The translations under genes were made by a program, and so were the position numbers. This document shows positions 5,778-9,687 of a stretch of 9,687 nucleotides of DNA, piece by piece; the first letter of the stretch is position 1; each line of letters starts with the position of its first letter. Location of the stretch: positions 1-9,687 of the forward strand of contig JAJTCL010000092.1 of assembly GCA_021323255.1 (NCBI GenBank), given 5' to 3'. Source of the stretch: Propionibacteriaceae bacterium. Lineage in GTDB: Bacteria > Actinomycetota > Actinomycetes > Propionibacteriales > Propionibacteriaceae. A model generated the notes under the pieces. The model did not search any database, was not told where the DNA came from, and saw only the letters and a list, made by a program, of their open reading frames with translations.

Positions 5778-6353
5778 TCAGAGCGCCGAAATGAGTGTCT
5801 CCTGGGCGAAGCCAAGCCAGTCGTAGACGCTCACCATGAAGCTGCGGGGATCCTCGTCGGGCAGCGCCGCCAGCTCGTCGGCGGCAGCGGCGTCATTGAT
5901 ACCGAGCCGGATCGCCACAGCAAGCCGCACGCCGGTCAAGGTGCGCAGCCAGCTTTCGACCTCGTCTCTGGGAATCTTGAGATCATGGGCTCCGAGCTCG
6001 GTGGCCGCGAGCCTGTCCAAGACGACGCGCGCCTCGGCCACTTTCGTCGCTTTGAGGTCGCGCTCGGTGAAACGCCGAAAATCTGCCGCAGCGTCGGCGT
6101 CATGGGGGTACGCGTCTGGGAACAGCCGCTTCAGCACCGGATCTTCTGATTGCTCCGGCTCATCCGGGTTGCCCTCGAGGTTCTTGACGATCTCCTCGAA
6201 AGCGTCATTGGGCTCCGGCGGCGTAGCGAAGCCCTCGGGCTCGCCATCGGAGACCAGCTCGATCAGCTGCATGATCAAGGAGGACAACAGCTCCACCTCG
6301 TACGCACTGAGCTGGGTGATGATCATGCCCCGCCTGCGATGGAATTTCTTCAT
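5778..6353 (-). CDS. DUF2017 family protein
   Basis: A 191-residue protein of the actinobacterial DUF2017 family (Rv1332-like). It opens M-K-K-F-H-R-R-R-G, followed by a helical stretch with alternating Leu/Ile (about 15-36), an acidic proline-containing linker (about 37-75), F-R-R-F-T (92-96), and a C-terminal half with R-L-A-V-A-I-R-L-G and Y-D-W-L-G-F. Function is unknown. It is almost always found next to clpS, as here, so a role as partner or modulator of N-degron proteolysis is plausible but unproven. The ATG at 6351-6353 is supported by GAGG (6363-6366) 9 nt upstream. That GAGG lies inside a copy of the 44-bp intergenic repeat, which abuts the start codon directly. The gap from clpS (355 bp) is unusually long for this pair. 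Confidence 0.88.
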   Translation of the reverse strand: MKKFHRRRGMIITQLSAYEVELLSSLIMQLIELVSDGEPEGFATPPEPNDAFEEIVKNLEGNPDEPEQSEDPVLKRLFPDAYPHDADAAADFRRFTERDLKATKVAEARVVLDRLAATELGAHDLKIPRDEVESWLRTLTGVRLAVAIRLGINDAAAADELAALPDEDPRSFMVSVYDWLGFAQETLISAL

Positions 6354-6397
6354 CTTTGATTGCCTCGCTCGCTGCGCTCGCTCGGCGCGGATCGCGC
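6354..6397. repeat. 44-bp repeat, copy A
   Basis: Identical over all 44 bases to 6535-6578. Its left edge touches the DUF2017 start codon. On the minus strand it supplies GAGG as ribosome-binding site. Internally it contains the direct repeat GCTCGC-TGC-GCTCGC and ends in the near-palindrome GCGCGGATCGCGC. Confidence 0.9.
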
Positions 6398-6507
6398 TTG
6401 CAAGCCGCTGCCTTCCTCGCTCTCTCGCCGACGAAAAGCGTGTCGGCTCCCTCGCTCGTCCAGGACAGCGGCGCGCGATCCGAGTTTCACATATCTACGA
6501 CGCATGG

Positions 6508-6533
6508 TGCGCTCGCTCGGCGCGGATCGCGCT
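6508..6533. repeat. Partial copy of the 44-bp repeat
   Basis: About 25 bases match the right half of the 44-bp repeat (from TGCGCTCGCTCGG to GATCGCGC). It lies just before the full copy B, so two right halves stand back to back in the same orientation. Confidence 0.8.
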
Positions 6534-6534
6534 G

Positions 6535-6578
6535 CTTTGATTGCCTCGCTCGCTGCGCTCGCTCGGCGCGGATCGCGC
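6535..6578. repeat. 44-bp repeat, copy B
   Basis: Exact duplicate of 6354-6397, offset by 181 bp in the same orientation. Unlike copy A, no start codon follows its GAGG on the minus strand. The sharp identity against diverged flanks suggests selection or recent copying of this block. Confidence 0.9.
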
Positions 6579-6708
6579 CTTTGGAATCCACCTACTTCGT
6601 CGTCGCTCGGGGACGAAGAGCGTGTCCCCTCGCTCCTCCTCAGCACGGCGGGTGGCGCGATCCGTGATTCATCTGCCTCCAACAGCTCAGTGCGCTCTCG
6701 CTTCAAGG

Positions 6709-7035
6709 TCACTTGTCCGACTTGTCGAGGGTGGCCCAGAGGCCGTATTCGTGCATGGCTGTGACGTCGCGCTCCATCGCTTCGCGCGTGCCGCTGGAGA
6801 CAATCGCCTTGCCCGTGGTGTGCACCTGCAGCATCAACTTCTCGGCCTTGGATTTGGTGTAGTGGAAGTAGGTCACAAAGACGTGGGTGACATAGGACAT
6901 GAGGTTGACCGGGTCGTCCCAGACGATGGTGACCCAGGGCGTCTGCGCCAAAAGCTCGTCAACCGGGCGCTCGGCGATGGCTGTTCCGCCTGCCGGCGTC
7001 AGGCTCTCCCCCTCGGAGTCGGGCATGAGAACCAT
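6709..7035 (-). CDS. clpS: ATP-dependent Clp protease adaptor ClpS
   Basis: ClpS binds proteins with destabilising N-terminal residues and delivers them to the Clp AAA+ unfoldase. From the ATG at 7033-7035 the protein has 108 residues: a flexible N-terminal tail (about 1-33), then the core with V-T-I-V-W-D-D-P-V-N-L-M (35-46) and K-L-M-L-Q-V-H (66-72). D40, D41, M46 and H72 correspond to the N-degron pocket of the family. The W-D-D-P-V-N form is the same as in mycobacteria. The C-terminal G-L-W-A-T-L is typical. Start choice is uncertain: ATG at 7024-7026 and a GTG at 7075-7077 are also in frame. A weak AGGG sits 11 nt before the chosen ATG. It is divergent from pncB, 72 bp away, and heads the DUF2017 transcript. 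Confidence 0.93.
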   Translation of the reverse strand: MVLMPDSEGESLTPAGGTAIAERPVDELLAQTPWVTIVWDDPVNLMSYVTHVFVTYFHYTKSKAEKLMLQVHTTGKAIVSSGTREAMERDVTAMHEYGLWATLDKSDK

Positions 7036-7095
7036 TCTTGCAATGACCCTGGAGATTCGCGCATCTCGCTCCCTCACGTGCCCGACGCGGCTAGC

Positions 7096-7101
7096 TAGGC
7101 T
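7096..7101 (+). promoter_or_regulatory. Putative -10 element for leaderless pncB
   Basis: TAGGCT fits TANNNT and is followed by 6 nt (GACGCT) and the GTG at 7108. It overlaps the palindrome CTAGCTAG (7091-7098), a possible operator between divergent pncB and clpS. There is no Shine-Dalgarno before the GTG. Confidence 0.45.
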
Positions 7102-7107
7102 GACGCT

Positions 7108-8577
7108 GTGACCGCCACGGAGGCTGCTTCGCCCGTGTCGGCGGCCTGGGGACCGAGCGAGATTCCGACCACCGCCCTACTGACCGACCACTACGAACTG
7201 ACTATGGTTCGTGCGGCGCTGCGCGCCGGCACCGCCAACCGGCGATGTGTCTTCGAACTCTTCGCGCGCCGGCTCCCTGGGGGCCGCCGTTATGGAGTGG
7301 TCGGCGGAGTGGGCAGAGCGCTCCGTGCGCTGCGGCACTTTCGCTTCGACGAGGAGTCGCTTCGTTTCCTTATGGACAGCAAGGTGGTCGACCAAGCGAT
7401 GGCCGACTGGCTGGCCGATTTCCAGTTCTCGGGCGACATCTGGGGCTATCCAGAGGGCGAGATCTATTTCCCAGGCTCCCCCCTGGTGATCGTGGAGAGC
7501 ACCTTCGGCGAGGCGGTCGTGCTGGAAACCCTGCTCCTCAGCATCTACAACCACGACTCCGCCATTGCAACCGCCGCCTCCCGCATGACCGCAATGGCCG
7601 GCGATCGGCCGATCATCGAGATGGGTTCCCGACGCACACACGAGCTGGCGGCAGTGGCCGCGGCGCGCGCCGCGTACATCGCAGGCTTTTCGTCAACCTC
7701 GAACCTCGAGGCTGGCCGGCGCTACGGCGTACCCACGCGCGGCACAGCGGCGCACGCCTTCACCATGCTCCATGCCGATGAGCGGGAAGCATTCGCGGCG
7801 CAAATCGCCGAGCTGGGCGAGGAAACCACGTTGCTCGTCGATACCTATGACGTCTTCGAGGCCGTGAAGATCGGGGTGGAGCTTACCGAGGGCCGGCTCG
7901 GCGCGGTCCGCCTCGACTCCGGCGATCTGGGATTGATGGCCACTCGAGTCCGGGAGCTGTTGGACTCACTCGGTGCGACTCACACCAAGATCATTGTGAC
8001 CAGCGACCTCGACGAGTTCACTATCGCGGCCCTCGCGGGAGCACCGGTCGACGGCTATGGCGTTGGCACGGCATTGGTCACCGGCAGCGGCCACCCTTCG
8101 TGCGAGTTCGTTTACAAATTGGTGGCTCGGGCAGAATCCGACGACCTAGCGGCACCGATGGTGGCAGTGGCCAAGAAGAGTGTGAACAAGATCTCCGTCG
8201 GTGGTCGCAAATACGCCCTGCGCCGGCTATCCGAGGACGGTACGGCGCAGGCAGAGATCATCGGCCTGGGCGTTCCGCCGAGTGGTGACAGCAATGACCG
8301 TCCGCTGCTGGTCCAATTGGTGGCCGCGGGGGAAACAGTGGGAAACGAATCATTTGAGGCGATGCGTCAGCGTCACCAGCGCTCCCGCGCCGAACTTCCC
8401 CTCGAGGCGCTGAAGATGTCCCGAGGCGAGCCAGTCATCGAGACAGTCTTTGCGGGCTTCGGCGAGGGTGCAGTGAACCCTTACCAAACCAAACCTAGCG
8501 CTGGATCGCCGACAACAGACGCCATGGGCGGGGCAACCGCGGGAGTCAATCCGCAGGCTGGGACCGCCATATCTTGA
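7108..8577 (+). CDS. pncB: Nicotinate phosphoribosyltransferase
   Basis: Makes nicotinate mononucleotide from nicotinate and phosphoribosyl pyrophosphate, the entry step of the Preiss-Handler NAD salvage route in the cytosol. The 489-residue protein shows L-L-T-D-H-Y-E-L-T (24-32), F-P-G-S-P (121-125), E-M-G-S-R-R-T-H-E (171-179), G-T-A-A-H-A-F with the likely phosphorylated His at 216, V-D-T-Y-D (244-248), L-D-S-G-D-L (269-274) and G-Y-G-V-G-T (316-321). It is close to mycobacterial PncB1 and, as there, lies divergent from clpS. It runs about 40 residues longer than that homologue, partly as a low-complexity C-terminal tail rich in Gly, Ala and Thr. Start GTG at 7108. The last 32 bp overlap the convergent gene ending at 8546. 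Confidence 0.95.
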   Translation: MTATEAASPVSAAWGPSEIPTTALLTDHYELTMVRAALRAGTANRRCVFELFARRLPGGRRYGVVGGVGRALRALRHFRFDEESLRFLMDSKVVDQAMADWLADFQFSGDIWGYPEGEIYFPGSPLVIVESTFGEAVVLETLLLSIYNHDSAIATAASRMTAMAGDRPIIEMGSRRTHELAAVAAARAAYIAGFSSTSNLEAGRRYGVPTRGTAAHAFTMLHADEREAFAAQIAELGEETTLLVDTYDVFEAVKIGVELTEGRLGAVRLDSGDLGLMATRVRELLDSLGATHTKIIVTSDLDEFTIAALAGAPVDGYGVGTALVTGSGHPSCEFVYKLVARAESDDLAAPMVAVAKKSVNKISVGGRKYALRRLSEDGTAQAEIIGLGVPPSGDSNDRPLLVQLVAAGETVGNESFEAMRQRHQRSRAELPLEALKMSRGEPVIETVFAGFGEGAVNPYQTKPSAGSPTTDAMGGATAGVNPQAGTAIS

Positions 8578-8938
8578 GCACGCTCCGCGGCGCGACGGTG
8601 GTAAACGCTTCTTGGCAGATTGCGTGGAGTTCAGCATCCTCGATCCCTGGTAGCTGAATGCCAAGCCAGCCGAGGTGGCCGACGTAGGGCGGCCGGAAGA
8701 AGCGTTCCGGTTCTGTCTCGACCAGATCGGCCTGAACACCGTCAGGCGCAGCGCACCAGATCGCTAACCGCCCGTCGCCGTGGTGATCGTCGAGAAACAT
8801 CACGAAGCATTTCTTGTTCCGGATGAAGAATGCGGGGCGGCCGTGGCTCGGACGTTCGGATGTCTCCGGCAACTTCAGGCACGCCGCCCGCACCCTAGCG
8901 AGCGCCTCGGCGACCTCGCGTTCCGAAAATCGGCTCAA
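8546..8938 (-). CDS. YjbR/MmcQ-family protein
   Basis: About 130 residues with the features of the YjbR/MmcQ (DUF419) fold: an N-terminal helix, A-C-L-K-L-P-E-T-S-E-R-P-S-H-G-R-P-A-F-F (19-38), K-K-C-F-V-M-F-L-D-D-H-H-G-D-G-R-L-A-I-W-C (41-61) and R-F-F-R-P-P-Y-V-G-H-L-G-W-L-G (78-92). The fold resembles that of DNA-binding CyaY-like domains, but no biochemical role is established. The start is a TTG at 8936-8938 with no strong ribosome-binding site. The open frame continues to 9046, yet that part would lie antisense to the gene starting at 8963 and has no family match that I recognise. It is divergent from that gene with 24 bp between starts. Confidence 0.87.
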   Translation of the reverse strand: MSRFSEREVAEALARVRAACLKLPETSERPSHGRPAFFIRNKKCFVMFLDDHHGDGRLAIWCAAPDGVQADLVETEPERFFRPPYVGHLGWLGIQLPGIEDAELHAICQEAFTTVAPRSVLKIWRSQPAD

Positions 8939-8949
8939 ATCCGACTGCG

Positions 8950-8955
8950 TAGCCT
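8950..8955 (+). promoter_or_regulatory. Putative -10 element for the gene at 8963
   Basis: TAGCCT fits TANNNT and is followed by 7 nt and the ATG at 8963. It lies within the 24 bp that separate two divergent start codons. No Shine-Dalgarno is present. Confidence 0.38.
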
Positions 8956-8962
8956 GCTGGTC

Positions 8963-9687
8963 ATGGAGCTGTTCGACAGCCTGCTCGACGACGAGACCAT
9001 GATCCGGCGACCAGAGAGCCAAGTTCCGGCGGTGGTCGCTAGCCACCGCGAGTTGCGCGGGGCGTACCGAAATCTCTTCGCATCGCTAGTCGCGGTGGAC
9101 CGTCGGCTCACCGAAATCGCTCGACAGATCCAGCCTGGGGACAGCATCCCCATGAGCGTGGTCATCAGCGGTGGTGCCGGCGGGCTGCTGGCGCTGGCAC
9201 GCCACGAGATGCCCGGCATCGAAATTGCGGCGGTCGAGCCGACCGTGCGTGATCTGGATGATCTTGCCGGCAGCGCAGCCCGGGTGATCTCGGCTGCCGC
9301 GGAACTCGGGCCGGACGTCGCAGTCTTCATCGAGGTGCCGTACGCACCAGGCTGGGAAGCTGCTGTCGAGCTGATTGAAGCCGCCGGACTCTACGGCAAG
9401 ATTGTCGCCGACCAGGCCGAGCCGCGACAACTTGCCGAACAGCTGTCGATCTTGATCGAGGCAGATCTGCCATTCAAGATCAGCACTGCATCCACCGTCG
9501 ACTGCCTGTCCCTGCTGACTGCGGTCGAGGGGCTGGTCGCCGGCGGAAGCCTGGACGATGCCGCGGAACTGCTCAGACGCGATGACCCTGATCGAATTGG
9601 CGCTGCGCTGTCCAGCTGGGACCAAACGACGCAATCTCGGATCCGCCGCAGGGTTCGGCGGCTGGGCATCGATCAACCACAGCAGGT
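8963..9687 (+). CDS. Uncharacterised actinobacterial protein, open at window end
   Basis: The frame is open from ATG 8963 through the last base: 241 codons and two further bases, no stop. The N-terminus M-E-L-F-D-S-L-L-D-D-E followed by an A-V...H-R-E-L...Y pattern, the later F-I-E-V-P, G-L-Y-G-K-I-V, A-D-L-P-F-K-I-S and R-R-V-R-R-L-G-I-D segments match a family of hypothetical actinobacterial proteins that I have seen annotated without function. Alternating beta-alpha segments suggest a TIM-barrel-like fold, which is inference. In the usual family form the P-F-K-(L/I) segment is followed by a His-containing stretch; here the following residues are T-A-S-T-V-D-C, so that His may be missing. 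An antisense frame at 9086-9676 is a shadow. Confidence 0.7.
   Translation, partial: MELFDSLLDDETMIRRPESQVPAVVASHRELRGAYRNLFASLVAVDRRLTEIARQIQPGDSIPMSVVISGGAGGLLALARHEMPGIEIAAVEPTVRDLDDLAGSAARVISAAAELGPDVAVFIEVPYAPGWEAAVELIEAAGLYGKIVADQAEPRQLAEQLSILIEADLPFKISTASTVDCLSLLTAVEGLVAGGSLDDAAELLRRDDPDRIGAALSSWDQTTQSRIRRRVRRLGIDQPQQ

Larger units (their letters stand above)
6354..6708. other. Repeat-filled 355-bp gap between clpS and DUF2017
   Basis: This gap looks like an old tandem duplication of a unit of about 181 bp (roughly 6354-6534 and 6535-6712). Each unit begins with the exact 44-bp repeat and continues with diverged matching blocks: GACGAAAAGCGTGTC (6430-6444) against GACGAAGAGCGTGTC (6612-6626), then CTCGCTC runs and GCGCGATCCG. 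A 120-codon frame on the minus strand (6712 to 6350) spans it and overlaps both flanking genes by 4 bp, but its product is Arg/Ser-rich and the repeat copies fall in different frames. I therefore treat it as probably noncoding. No promoter stands out. Confidence 0.7.

Noticed and set aside
6354..6578. The 44-bp repeats as a CRISPR array
   Set aside because: Only two full copies with a 137-bp interval, a partial copy inside it, repeat length and interval unlike CRISPR, and no cas gene.
6356..6764. Plus-strand frames across the repeat region with repeated L-A-R-R-G-S-R peptides
   Set aside because: They arise from the GC-rich repeat being read in several frames; no family similarity and no ribosome-binding site.
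8939..9046. N-terminal extension of the YjbR-family gene to 9046
   Set aside because: It would lie antisense to the start of the gene at 8963, and the YjbR domain needs only the part from about 8938.
9086..9676. 196-codon minus-strand frame
   Set aside because: Antisense to the gene at 8963, whose product has recognisable family segments; the antisense product has none.

Overview
The window is high-GC, gene-dense DNA from an actinobacterium (Actinomycetota). The evidence is the sequence of the cysteine-synthesis trio mec-cysO-cysM, an actinobacterial-type ClpS, a DUF2017 protein, and gene order. Read on the minus strand, the order clpS / DUF2017 / ... / mec / cysO / cysM / murI / MBL-fold hydrolase / rph, with pncB divergent from clpS, matches the block I recall from Mycobacterium tuberculosis (Rv1330c to Rv1340). 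It is not mycobacterial: the rhomboid gene between cysM and murI and the S58-type peptidase gene before mec are absent, and other genes sit in their place. I cannot name the genus.

Layout, left to right. 1-41: first codons of rph (RNase PH), minus strand, cut by the window edge. 137-1743: murI followed by an Rv1339-like metallo-beta-lactamase-fold hydrolase, a minus-strand pair. 1744-1910: intergenic with a tandem ~33-bp repeat and a 12-bp palindrome. 1911-3664: mec-cysO-cysM operon (minus). 3665-3856: promoter and hairpin region. 3857-about 4516: nucleotidyltransferase-fold protein (minus), whose 5' end overlaps a plus-strand endonuclease/exonuclease/phosphatase-family gene (4487-5281). 5401-7035: clpS, DUF2017 gene and a small conserved gene (minus), with a 355-bp repeat-filled gap between clpS and DUF2017. 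7108-8577: pncB (plus), its 3' end overlapping a convergent YjbR/MmcQ-like gene (8546-8938). 8963 to the end: an uncharacterised actinobacterial gene (plus), still open at the window edge.

The best-understood module is the sulfur-carrier route to cysteine. CysO carries sulfide as a C-terminal thiocarboxylate, CysM joins it to O-phosphoserine, and Mec releases cysteine from the CysO-Cys adduct. All key residues are intact. MurI supplies D-glutamate for the cell wall, ClpS delivers N-degron substrates to ClpAP/ClpCP, and PncB salvages nicotinate into NAD.

The main unexpected signals are three. First, a -10-like TANNNT hexamer lies 6-8 nt before the start codon of six genes that head transcription units, which suggests leaderless transcripts. 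Second, a 44-bp exact repeat fills much of the clpS-DUF2017 gap, with one copy supplying the DUF2017 ribosome-binding site. Third, a tandem repeat sits upstream of murI. I see no CRISPR array, transposase, tRNA or rRNA, and no convincing new defence system.
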